Below are positions 1 through 6,864 of a stretch of 64,000 bases of DNA, piece after piece (position 1 is the stretch's first letter; each line of letters starts with the position of its first letter). The notes under the pieces are model-generated. The model saw only the letters and a program-made list of their open reading frames with translations. It searched no databases and was not told the origin of the DNA. The translations under genes and the position numbers were made by a program. This stretch comes from Oceanihabitans gracilariae. GTDB lineage: Bacteria; Bacteroidota; Bacteroidia; Flavobacteriales; Flavobacteriaceae. The stretch is from assembly GCF_042684485.1 (NCBI RefSeq), contig NZ_JBHULM010000001.1, positions 124,001-188,000 on the forward strand, read 5' to 3'.

Positions 1-464
1 GGAATGTCTTGAAAATGGCCACCTGCTAAGGTAACTTCTGGTCCTACAGCAGGATATGCAGTAAGTTTTTTTCCTTTTACAACATCTGCAGCTGTTAGTA
101 TTTGAATTCCGTGACAAATAGCTGCCACAGGCTTATCTGCTTCAAAAAAATGCTGAACTATTTCAATTACTTTTTTATTTAATCTTAAATATTCAGGAGC
201 GCGTCCTCCAGCAATAACTAAACCGTCATAATCTGTTACTTCTACAGAATCAAAACTGTAATTTAATACAAAATTATGTCCTGGTTTTTCGGTGTACGTT
301 TGGTCTCCTTCAAAATCATGGATTGCAGTTTTAATGCTGTCTCCTTTCTTTTTGTCTGGACAAACGGTATGCACTTCATAGCCTACCATTTCAAGCATTT
401 GAAAAGGAACCATAGTTTCATAATCTTCTGTAAAATCTCCTGTTAAGAATAGTACTTTTTTCAT
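1..464 (-). CDS. DJ-1/PfpI family (type 1 glutamine amidotransferase-like) protein, C-terminus cut off by window edge
   Basis: The reading frame starts at the ATG at 464 and runs off the left edge, giving about 154 residues. It begins MKKVLFLTGDF and contains the family's nucleophile elbow, AICHGIQ, with the candidate catalytic Cys in an A-I-C-H context, preceded by a VIAGGRAPEYL loop typical of the PfpI/DJ-1 fold. Members act as cytoplasmic deglycase-, chaperone- or protease-like stress proteins, and the exact reaction cannot be read from the sequence. The gene lies downstream of an alginate lyase gene on the same strand, but a strong terminator (580-615) separates them, so it is probably its own transcription unit. 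Family assignment is confident; specific function is open. Confidence 0.85.
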   Translation of the reverse strand, partial: MKKVLFLTGDFTEDYETMVPFQMLEMVGYEVHTVCPDKKKGDSIKTAIHDFEGDQTYTEKPGHNFVLNYSFDSVEVTDYDGLVIAGGRAPEYLRLNKKVIEIVQHFFEADKPVAAICHGIQILTAADVVKGKKLTAYPAVGPEVTLAGGHFQDI

Positions 465-579
465 TGTTTTTTGTGTTTAATGATTGTGTTGTTTGTATTG
501 TTACCTATTAATGTTGCTATTTTTAATATGTGGTTAAACGAATATAGTGGAAAAATCTTATAATTTCAAGGGCATTTGC

Positions 580-615
580 CAACAAAAAACCACTATGTTA
601 ATGTATAGTGGTTTT
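580..615 (-). terminator. Intrinsic terminator of the alginate lyase gene
   Basis: An 11-bp perfect stem (586-596 with 605-615) around an 8-nt loop is followed, reading on the minus strand, by a run of six T. It sits 41 bp past the stop codon of the lyase gene. Confidence 0.85.
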
Positions 616-655
616 AGGTAAATATTTATTGTAATTGGTTTAATTACAGTTTTTT

Positions 656-1753
656 TTAATCGTTTTTAGAGAAGTATTCTTCATTAGATACAGCAGCATC
701 ACTTACGCTTATGCTTGCGGTTTTAAACCAAACTTCGGCATAGTTACCATCTGCATATTGTTTTTGTATATCTCCATTATGTGTTTCTGCTCCAGAACAC
801 CAATTTTTGTTTACTTCTGGTGATTTTCCGTTGGTTTGGTTGTAAGCACCAAGCTTAAAGAAACAGCCTTCACCTGTGTATGCTTCTTTGCGTTCTACAC
901 CATCTTGACCAATTGGTACAAATAATTTTTTTGTTTGCTCAGGTATGTCTGCTTTTGTAGCATATTCAGAAGCTATAAGGTTTTTGGTAAAGGTTTTTGT
1001 TTCATGACCTTCACTAGTAAAGGTTAAGTGCATCATACCATCTTTAACTACTACTTCATAGCTAAATTCTTCGCCTAAAGCAATACCATCTTTAGGTTCT
1101 TCTGGATAGGTGTTTTCTTCTGTGCCAACTACAGAAAAGTCGTTTCCCCAAACTGCAGAAGAATAGTCCCATCTTTTAGAATTATCATCTCCTGCTGTAT
1201 TTATTTCATAATGCCAGAATACAGATCCTTTGGTGTGTCCTGGAAACTTTTTGTAAAATATTTTAAGTGGTTCGTTCTCAAAGGCATCTGCACTATGAAT
1301 TTGTCCTACAACCACAGCGTGTGTTGCAGCTACACGAGCATCACCTGTAGCAGAAACATTCATAACCTTAAGTGTTGCTGTTAATTTATCATTAGCTGTT
1401 TTTGGGTACCATTTTTTTATTTGCGCTAATTCGGTTCTAGTATTGTTAGAGGTTCCGTGTGTGTCTCCTCCGTTAGGAGCTTTAAAAACTACCCAATTGG
1501 TGTTGTTTTCATTTACAGTATAAAAGAAATCTTTGTTTTCAAAATTATTAGCAATTCCTGCGTTGGAGCCATCTCCAAGAATTAATTTCCAATCATCAAA
1601 AAACGGAATCACATCACTTGCGTACACTTTTTTTTCTGTAGTTACTTCTTTGGCTGTTTCTGCTGGTTTGGTTTCTTTCTTACAACTATTTAATGTTGTA
1701 AAAATACTTAGTAGCACACATGTTGCTAGTGCTGTAATAGGTTGTTTAGTCAT
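656..1753 (-). CDS. Alginate lyase, polysaccharide lyase family 7, lipoprotein
   Basis: The 365-residue protein has a lipoprotein signal peptide with a lipobox ending at Cys24 (LNSC), followed by a Lys/Glu/Thr-rich linker to about residue 43 and then one PL7 (alginate_lyase2) jelly-roll domain. All three PL7 signature blocks are visible: RTEL at 106-109, QIH at 151-153 and FFKLGAYNQ at 298-306, which supply the catalytic Arg, Gln, His and Tyr. PL7 enzymes cut alginate by beta-elimination. Family knowledge links QIH (rather than QVH) with activity towards guluronate-containing blocks. The lipid anchor suggests attachment to the cell envelope, possibly facing outwards. There is no SusC/SusD pair or second alginate enzyme in the window, so this is an isolated locus. 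A perfect 16-bp palindrome lies 92 bp upstream. Confidence 0.93.
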   Translation of the reverse strand: MTKQPITALATCVLLSIFTTLNSCKKETKPAETAKEVTTEKKVYASDVIPFFDDWKLILGDGSNAGIANNFENKDFFYTVNENNTNWVVFKAPNGGDTHGTSNNTRTELAQIKKWYPKTANDKLTATLKVMNVSATGDARVAATHAVVVGQIHSADAFENEPLKIFYKKFPGHTKGSVFWHYEINTAGDDNSKRWDYSSAVWGNDFSVVGTEENTYPEEPKDGIALGEEFSYEVVVKDGMMHLTFTSEGHETKTFTKNLIASEYATKADIPEQTKKLFVPIGQDGVERKEAYTGEGCFFKLGAYNQTNGKSPEVNKNWCSGAETHNGDIQKQYADGNYAEVWFKTASISVSDAAVSNEEYFSKND

Positions 1754-1844
1754 TATTAGTTAGTTTTTGTTTGTAATAAGTTTTTGCATTAGAGTGGATT
1801 ATTGTAGAAATACAATGATAATGCTTTAACTAAGTTAGAAAAAT

Positions 1845-1860
1845 AATTGGTTAACCAATT
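1845..1860. promoter_or_regulatory. 16-bp palindrome upstream of the alginate lyase, candidate operator
   Basis: AATTGGTTAACCAATT is a perfect palindrome 92 bp upstream of the lyase start and only 14 bp from the terminator of the convergently placed redox operon. Its TGGT..ACCA core resembles sites of FadR-type GntR repressors. That link is inference from motif shape; no regulator gene is adjacent. Confidence 0.45.
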
Positions 1861-1867
1861 GTTTTTA

Positions 1868-1902
1868 ACAAAAAAAACCACTTTGCAAGTGCAAAGTGGT
1901 TT
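1868..1902 (-). terminator. Intrinsic terminator of the peroxiredoxin-thioredoxin-DUF operon
   Basis: A 12-bp perfect stem (1875-1886 with 1891-1902) with a 4-nt loop is followed by a T run on the minus strand. It lies just past the stop of the 85-residue gene at 1931. Confidence 0.88.
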
Positions 1903-1930
1903 TAAATACTAATTTTTCTTTTTCAATTTT

Positions 1931-2188
1931 CTATTTATCAATAGAACCTAAAACACGTTTCATAAAGTTATTTGCTGCATCTTTTTTAGAGGCACCATCT
2001 TTAATCATTTTATTTACTTCAATAGCGCCATACATATTAGAGATTAGCTCTCCAATAACGTCTAGTTCTTCATCTTTTAATGAAGGAACTTCGGTTAAGG
2101 CTTCTAAAGTTTCAATGGTTTCAACAATATAGTCTTCATCATTGTCTTCAATAAATTGTGTTAGGTGTTTTATTACAGGTAATTTCAT
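1931..2188 (-). CDS. Small acidic protein of the DUF6952 type, third gene of a redox operon
   Basis: This 85-residue protein begins MKLPVIKHL and is predicted to be mostly helical, rich in Asp and Glu, with no Cys, no signal peptide and no membrane segment. I associate this sequence pattern with a short conserved flavobacterial family of unknown function (DUF6952, from memory). It is the last gene of an operon that starts with peroxiredoxin and thioredoxin, 48 bp after the thioredoxin stop, and a strong terminator follows it. The position suggests a partner of, or accessory to, the peroxide-reducing pair, but nothing in the sequence itself shows a redox function. Confidence is high that it is a gene and moderate for the family name. 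Confidence 0.75.
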   Translation of the reverse strand: MKLPVIKHLTQFIEDNDEDYIVETIETLEALTEVPSLKDEELDVIGELISNMYGAIEVNKMIKDGASKKDAANNFMKRVLGSIDK

Positions 2189-2236
2189 AAATAGTTTTAT
2201 TTTTTATTTCTGCCAAGACAGAAATGTGTTTTAATA

Positions 2237-2545
2237 TTATGCTACTTCGTCAACTAATTCTTTTAAAACATCAAATTTGTTTGTCTGTGTTTGATTTACA
2301 AATTTTCCGTCTTTAAAAGTGGCAAACGTTGGTAAATTATCTACTGTAGCTAATTTTCTTGATTCCGGAAATTTTTCCGCGTCAGCGATAACAAACGTAA
2401 TATCTTCTAACTCTCCAGCTAATTTTTTAACCTTTGGTTTCATTATACGACAGTTACCACACCAAGTTGCAGAATATTGTACAACAACGGTTTTGTTAGC
2501 AGTAATAATTTCATTTAAGTTATCTTGACTTAATTCTTGTACCAT
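2237..2545 (-). CDS. Thioredoxin-family protein with a CGNC active site
   Basis: The 102-residue protein is a single cytoplasmic thioredoxin fold with no signal peptide. The active site is WCGNC (Cys29 and Cys32), followed by the expected cis-proline region NLPTF. Classical thioredoxin has CGPC, so the Pro-to-Asn change should alter redox potential and partner choice. It lies 14 bp downstream of the peroxiredoxin gene on the same strand, so the simplest reading is that it reduces that peroxiredoxin. Family assignment is sure; the partner is inferred from the operon. Confidence 0.9.
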   Translation of the reverse strand: MVQELSQDNLNEIITANKTVVVQYSATWCGNCRIMKPKVKKLAGELEDITFVIADAEKFPESRKLATVDNLPTFATFKDGKFVNQTQTNKFDVLKELVDEVA

Positions 2546-2559
2546 AATATTTGTGTTTT

Positions 2560-3198
2560 TTAGTGAGTTGCTAAGTAAGCTGCAGTTGCTTTAGCATCAG
2601 CAGACATTGCGTCTTTTCCTTCTTCCCAGTTTGCTGGACAAACTTCTCCTTTTTCTTGTACGTGAGTTAAAGCATCGATAATACGTAAAAACTCATTTAC
2701 GTTTCTACCAATAGGCATGTTGTTTACACCTTCGTGTTGTACAATGCCATCCTCATCAATTACGTAAGTAGCTCTATAGGTTACATTGTCACCTTCAACA
2801 GTTACAACTCCTGTTTCTTCGTTATATTTTTCATTAGTGATATCTAAAATACCTAAAGTAGAAGCAAGGTTACGGTTAGAGTCTGCTAAAATTGGGTAAG
2901 TAACACCTTCAATTCCTCCATTGTCTTTTGGTGTGTTTAACCATGCAAAGTGTACTTCTGGAGTATCACAAGAAGCACCAATAACAATTGTGTTTCTTTT
3001 TTCAAATTCTGCTTTAGCAGCTTCAAAAGCATGTAATTCTGTTGGGCAAACAAAAGTAAAATCTTTTGGGTACCAGAATAATAATACTTTTTTCTTGTTG
3101 TTTTTTGCTTCTTCAAGAACGTTCACTTTAAAAGTGTCTCCCATTTCGTTCATTGCGTCTACATTTAAATCTGGAAATTGTTTTCCTACTATAGCCAT
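2560..3198 (-). CDS. Peroxiredoxin, AhpC/Prx1 type (2-Cys)
   Basis: The 212-residue protein carries the peroxidatic cysteine in FTFVCPTEL (Cys51) and the resolving cysteine in a C-terminal EVCPANW block (Cys187), the typical 2-Cys pattern. It reduces hydrogen peroxide and organic peroxides in the cytoplasm and must be recycled by a thiol donor; the thioredoxin-like gene 14 bp downstream is the obvious candidate. It is the first gene of a three-gene operon. A near-ideal Bacteroidota promoter lies upstream at 3242-3271, with a predicted 5' leader of roughly 40 nt. Length and motifs fit the family without anomaly. Confidence 0.95.
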   Translation of the reverse strand: MAIVGKQFPDLNVDAMNEMGDTFKVNVLEEAKNNKKKVLLFWYPKDFTFVCPTELHAFEAAKAEFEKRNTIVIGASCDTPEVHFAWLNTPKDNGGIEGVTYPILADSNRNLASTLGILDITNEKYNEETGVVTVEGDNVTYRATYVIDEDGIVQHEGVNNMPIGRNVNEFLRIIDALTHVQEKGEVCPANWEEGKDAMSADAKATAAYLATH

Positions 3199-3241
3199 TT
3201 CTATAAAAATTTTTTAATTAATACATTGTTTTTTCAGTAGA

Positions 3242-3271
3242 CAAAGATACAGTTGAAGCATAAAAAAACAA
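3242..3271 (-). promoter_or_regulatory. Bacteroidota-type promoter of the peroxiredoxin operon
   Basis: Read on the minus strand, a -33 TTG (3271-3269) is followed after 19 nt by TATCTTTG (3249-3242), which fits the Bacteroidota primary-sigma consensus TTG-N19-TANNTTTG. It points at the peroxiredoxin start at 3198. Confidence 0.75.
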
Positions 3272-3302
3272 GCCTAATAAAATTTTAAAATCTTATTAGG
3301 CT
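3262..3302 (-). terminator. Intrinsic terminator of nhaC
   Basis: A 10-bp stem (3271-3280 with 3293-3302) is followed by a run of seven T on the minus strand. It lies 44 bp past the nhaC stop and abuts the promoter of the next operon. Confidence 0.85.
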
Positions 3303-3345
3303 ATAAATTTTTATTATAGTAAAATGTAAATGTGATAATTTACAG

Positions 3346-4812
3346 TTATTTAGTTTTAAGTTGTCTTATTTTAAGGTTAAGCGCAGCAAAAAATAAAGTT
3401 GTAAAAGGACTAAGCCAGTTAAATATTGCGTAGACAAAATACTCACCAACTCCAACACCTAGAACACTAGATTGGTATGCTCCACAGGTATTCCAAGGAA
3501 TAAGTACAGAGGTTACAGTACCAGAATCTTCTAAGGTTCTACTTAAGTTTTCTGGAGCCAAACCTTTGTCTTCATACGCTTTTTTAAACATTTTTCCAGG
3601 AATAACAATAGCTAAATATTGATCGGAAGCTATGGCATTTAATCCTAAACAGCTAATTACTGTACTAGCAAATAAGCCAAATACAGAGTTTGCAAGTTTT
3701 AAAAGTTCTTTAGTTATTCTTGATAAGGCACCAATAGCATCCATAATACCTCCAAATATCATGGCACAGCAAATTAATAAGATGGTCCAAACCATACCTT
3801 GCATTCCGCCAGCACTAAATAAATCGTTTAATTTTTCATTATCTGTAGTAATTTGTGTGTCTGTAAAAATAGCATTTATAACTGCAGACATATTAGAATC
3901 GGATAATGCATTAAGCACATCTGCTTGAAAAATAAAAGCAAAAACAGCTGCTAGTAGTACACCTGAAGTTAAAGCTACTAAAGGTTTTGTTTTTAATAGT
4001 ATTAAAGCAACAACGGTTACAGGTACAATAAATAAAAGAGGTGTAATGTTAAAAGTAGCCTTTATACTCGTTAATAATCCAGTGATATCTGCATTTCCTG
4101 TTGTTTCTGTATTAGCACTCATAATAGAAAAAGCAATCAAGGTTATTATAAGTGTAGGTACTGTGGTCATGGTCATATATTTAATGTGCGTAAACAAATC
4201 TGTTCCAGCCATAGCAGGAGCAAGGTTTGTGGTATCACTAAGCGGAGACATTTTATCACCAAAATATGCTCCAGAAATTACAGCACCTGCAATCATTCCT
4301 GGGTTTATACCTAAGGCAGAACCAATACCAATTAATGCTATACCAACGGTTGCAGAGGTGGTCCAACTACTACCAGTTGCAATAGAAATAATAGCACAAA
4401 TAATTACCGAAGCTGGTAAGAATATAGCAGGACTTAATACTTGTAAACCATAATACACCATGGCAGGAATGACACCACTAATAAGCCAAGTTCCTGCTAA
4501 TGCACCAACAAGAAAAAGAATCATGATAGGAACAAAGACACTTTTAAGGTTTTCTGCAATTTCTTTTACCATTACTAAAGGCGAAACTTTGTTATATAAT
4601 CCATCAATAAAAGCAGCAAAGCCACCAATTAATAAAATAATTTGATTGGAGTATTCTCCAAACATTTCTCCTTCTGCAAAAAAGATATTGTAAGCTAATA
4701 AACTCATTAATATTACAACAGGTATAAGAGCTTCCCATATATTAAGCTCTTTGTTTTCCATTATTTTTTGGTCTTGAATATTAATTTCGGAAAGATTATC
4801 GTCTTTGTGCAT
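3346..4812 (-). CDS. nhaC: Na+/H+ antiporter, NhaC family
   Basis: The 488-residue protein has about eleven or twelve hydrophobic membrane segments and the NhaC signature region GDKMSPLSDTTNLAPAM near residues 186-202, with polar Asp/Thr/Asn residues inside the membrane that are expected to carry cations. NhaC-type carriers exchange cytoplasmic Na+ for protons across the inner membrane, which fits a marine bacterium. The first ATG gives a 17-residue polar extension; a second ATG at 4761 (MENKELNIW) may be the true start and is closer to the family's usual N-terminus. It stands alone, with its own terminator. Some family members instead exchange malate/lactate with Na+, so substrate is inferred. 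Confidence 0.88.
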   Translation of the reverse strand: MHKDDNLSEINIQDQKIMENKELNIWEALIPVVILMSLLAYNIFFAEGEMFGEYSNQIILLIGGFAAFIDGLYNKVSPLVMVKEIAENLKSVFVPIMILFLVGALAGTWLISGVIPAMVYYGLQVLSPAIFLPASVIICAIISIATGSSWTTSATVGIALIGIGSALGINPGMIAGAVISGAYFGDKMSPLSDTTNLAPAMAGTDLFTHIKYMTMTTVPTLIITLIAFSIMSANTETTGNADITGLLTSIKATFNITPLLFIVPVTVVALILLKTKPLVALTSGVLLAAVFAFIFQADVLNALSDSNMSAVINAIFTDTQITTDNEKLNDLFSAGGMQGMVWTILLICCAMIFGGIMDAIGALSRITKELLKLANSVFGLFASTVISCLGLNAIASDQYLAIVIPGKMFKKAYEDKGLAPENLSRTLEDSGTVTSVLIPWNTCGAYQSSVLGVGVGEYFVYAIFNWLSPFTTLFFAALNLKIRQLKTK

Positions 4813-4870
4813 GTATATTATTAGTTTAAGAAGTGTAATGTTACGATTTTACGATAAAGTATGCAAATGC

Positions 4871-4900
4871 AAAAAAAGGCTTGAATTTCTTCAAACCTTT
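4871..4900 (-). terminator. Intrinsic terminator of the PLP-enzyme gene
   Basis: An 11-bp stem (4875-4885 with 4890-4900, one G-U pair in the minus-strand RNA) has a 4-nt loop and is followed by a T run. It lies 28 bp past the stop at 4928. Confidence 0.8.
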
Positions 4901-4927
4901 ATTTTATCTTAAAGTATAATTTTAGAA

Positions 4928-6127
4928 TTAAATAATATGTAAGGCTAACATGCAAGCTTTCATGTTATTAAATGTACGTTCTATGTCTGCATCTAATCCT
5001 ATAGAAAAACGAATTAGCCCATCACTTAATCCCATTTCTTTTTGCTCTTCTTCCGGAATTTCTGAAGAAGTAGAGCTTCCAGGAGCAGAGAATAGCGTTT
5101 TATAAAAACCTAAGCTTACCGCTAAATAACCAAGATTTTTTTCTTGCATCATTTCCATTAAGGCATTGGCTTTATCTAGTGAGCCAACATCAATGGTAAG
5201 CATTCCGCCAAAACCATATTTATCATTCATCATAGATTTAAATAAAGCATGCGAAGGATGTGAGGACAAACCTGGATATACTGTTTTTAACCCTAAACCT
5301 TCAAATTTTTCGGCTAAATAGCTTGCATTAAAACTATGTTGTTGCATTCTTATATGAAGTGTTCTTAGGTTTTTTAAAACAGAAGCAGCACGTAGGCTAT
5401 CCATAGTACTTCCTAAAAGCATACATGCACCATCATTTACATTGCGTAAATTATCAATAAATTCTTGTGTACCACAAACAACGCCACCAACAGTATCACT
5501 AGAACCGTTGATGAATTTTGTTAAGCTGTGTATTACAACATCTGCACCTAATGCAGCTGGTGAAATGGATAATGGAGAAAATGTATTATCAACAACCAAT
5601 TTAAGGTTGTGTTTTTTAGCTAATTTGGCTAATCCTGCAATATCTGCAACTTCTAATAAAGGGTTACTTACAGACTCACAGTAAATTATTTTTGTGTTTG
5701 GTGTTATAGCAGCTTCCACCACATCTAGTTTGGTAATATCAACAAAAGTAGTTGCAATATTAAAACGAGGTGTAAAGTTTTTTAAAAAAGCGTAGGTTCC
5801 TCCATAAATAGTTCTGCTAGAAACAATATGATCTCCAGAACCACATAATTGCATAATAACAGGTGTAATAGCTCCCATTCCAGATGCAGTAACGTTGGCT
5901 GTTTCTGTACCTTCCATAGCAGCAAGTGCTTCTCCTAAATAAAGATTTGAAGGTGTAGAGTGGCGTGAGTATAAATAACATCCATCTGCATTACCTTCAA
6001 AAGTATCAAACATTGTTTTTGCTGATAAAAAAGTATAGGTTGAGGAGTCTGAAATAGATGGGTTTACACCTCCAAATTCTCCAAAATATTGTAAGTCTTG
6101 TATGTTGTTTGCTGGTTTAAAAGCCAT
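4928..6127 (-). CDS. Trans-sulfuration PLP enzyme (methionine gamma-lyase / cystathionine gamma-lyase-synthase group)
   Basis: The 399-residue protein is a Cys/Met-metabolism PLP enzyme. The Schiff-base lysine is Lys204 in HSLTKFINGSSD, the substrate-side YSRHSTPSN block lies at 53-61, and the C-terminal substrate carboxylate-binding block RFSIGLD is present. The gene is divergent from an Lrp/AsnC regulator, the same arrangement known for mdeA/mdeR (methionine gamma-lyase and its regulator) in Pseudomonas putida. However, the cysteine that marks methionine gamma-lyases (YGC, Cys116 in that enzyme) is Gly110 here (YGG), as in cystathionine enzymes. So the enzyme class is certain, while methionine degradation versus cystathionine chemistry is not settled. 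Confidence 0.9.
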   Translation of the reverse strand: MAFKPANNIQDLQYFGEFGGVNPSISDSSTYTFLSAKTMFDTFEGNADGCYLYSRHSTPSNLYLGEALAAMEGTETANVTASGMGAITPVIMQLCGSGDHIVSSRTIYGGTYAFLKNFTPRFNIATTFVDITKLDVVEAAITPNTKIIYCESVSNPLLEVADIAGLAKLAKKHNLKLVVDNTFSPLSISPAALGADVVIHSLTKFINGSSDTVGGVVCGTQEFIDNLRNVNDGACMLLGSTMDSLRAASVLKNLRTLHIRMQQHSFNASYLAEKFEGLGLKTVYPGLSSHPSHALFKSMMNDKYGFGGMLTIDVGSLDKANALMEMMQEKNLGYLAVSLGFYKTLFSAPGSSTSSEIPEEEQKEMGLSDGLIRFSIGLDADIERTFNNMKACMLALHII

Positions 6128-6160
6128 AATAAAGAATTGATTTAGTTAATATAGTTGTAA

Positions 6161-6263
6161 AATTCTATTTATTTAGATTAATAATCAATAGATGTTGTGT
6201 TATTTAGATTTTAAATCTATTAATTATTATATTAGTAGTTTAATATTAATTTTAAATAGAATT
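6161..6263. promoter_or_regulatory. Nested dyad in the divergent Lrp/PLP-enzyme promoter region, candidate Lrp-type operator
   Basis: A perfect palindrome TAGATTTTAAATCTA (6205-6219) is centred on base 6212. An 11-bp inverted repeat (6161-6171 with 6253-6263) is centred on the same base. ATTTAGATT also occurs twice in direct orientation (6171-6179 and 6202-6210), 31 bp or about three helical turns apart. Lrp/AsnC proteins form octamers that wrap DNA carrying such phased sites. The adjacent regulator is the natural candidate. Confidence 0.6.
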
Positions 6264-6292
6264 ATTTCTGTTTTTACTGAAAATTTTTCGAA

Positions 6293-6751
6293 ATGACTTT
6301 TGATGCAATAGACCAAAAACTAATTCAGCTTTTACAACAAGATAGTAAACAAACCAATAAAGAGTTGTCTAATAAGCTTAATCTTTCTGTTACAGCAGTT
6401 TATGAAAGAATTAAAAAGCTAGAAAATCAAGGTGTAATAAATAAGTACGTGGCTTTGGTGAATAAAGAAAAAGTAAATAAGTCTTTTGTTGCTTTTTGCC
6501 ATGTTAAGCTTGTACAGCATACACAAGAATATGTAATAAAATTTGAAAAGGAAGTTACTAGTTTACAAGAAGTTTTAGAGTGCTACCACATTAGTGGTGA
6601 CTATGATTATCTTTTAAAAGTATTGGTGAAAGATATGGAAGCTTTTAGAGAATTTATGGTTAATAGATTAACAAAAATTAATCATATTGGTAGTACGCAT
6701 AGTATGTTTGTAATTAATCAAGTAAAGCACACAACAGCAATAAATGTGTAA
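6293..6751 (+). CDS. Lrp/AsnC family transcriptional regulator
   Basis: The 152-residue protein has the two-part Lrp architecture: an N-terminal winged helix-turn-helix (about 4-60, DQKLIQLL then LSNKLNLSVTAVYERIKKL) and a C-terminal RAM/AsnC effector domain (about 70-145, with GDYDYLLKVLVKD). Such proteins bind amino acids and control amino-acid metabolism. It is transcribed away from the trans-sulfuration enzyme gene across a 165-bp gap that holds a strikingly symmetric sequence. It probably controls that enzyme and itself in response to methionine, cysteine or a branched-chain amino acid. The regulator family is certain; ligand and targets are inferred. Confidence 0.93.
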   Translation: MTFDAIDQKLIQLLQQDSKQTNKELSNKLNLSVTAVYERIKKLENQGVINKYVALVNKEKVNKSFVAFCHVKLVQHTQEYVIKFEKEVTSLQEVLECYHISGDYDYLLKVLVKDMEAFREFMVNRLTKINHIGSTHSMFVINQVKHTTAINV

Positions 6752-6864
6752 ATTTAAAAGTATAAAAATTTAAAGTGTTTTTTATTAAAAAACCTGAAAG
6801 TAAAGGAGTTCAATTTAAAATTACACTATATTTAAAACCAAATGAAAACCTTACCTTATTTTTA

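Noticed and set aside
4046..4453. 135-codon plus-strand frame inside nhaC
   Set aside because: Antisense shadow of an intact transporter gene; no independent motif or start signal.
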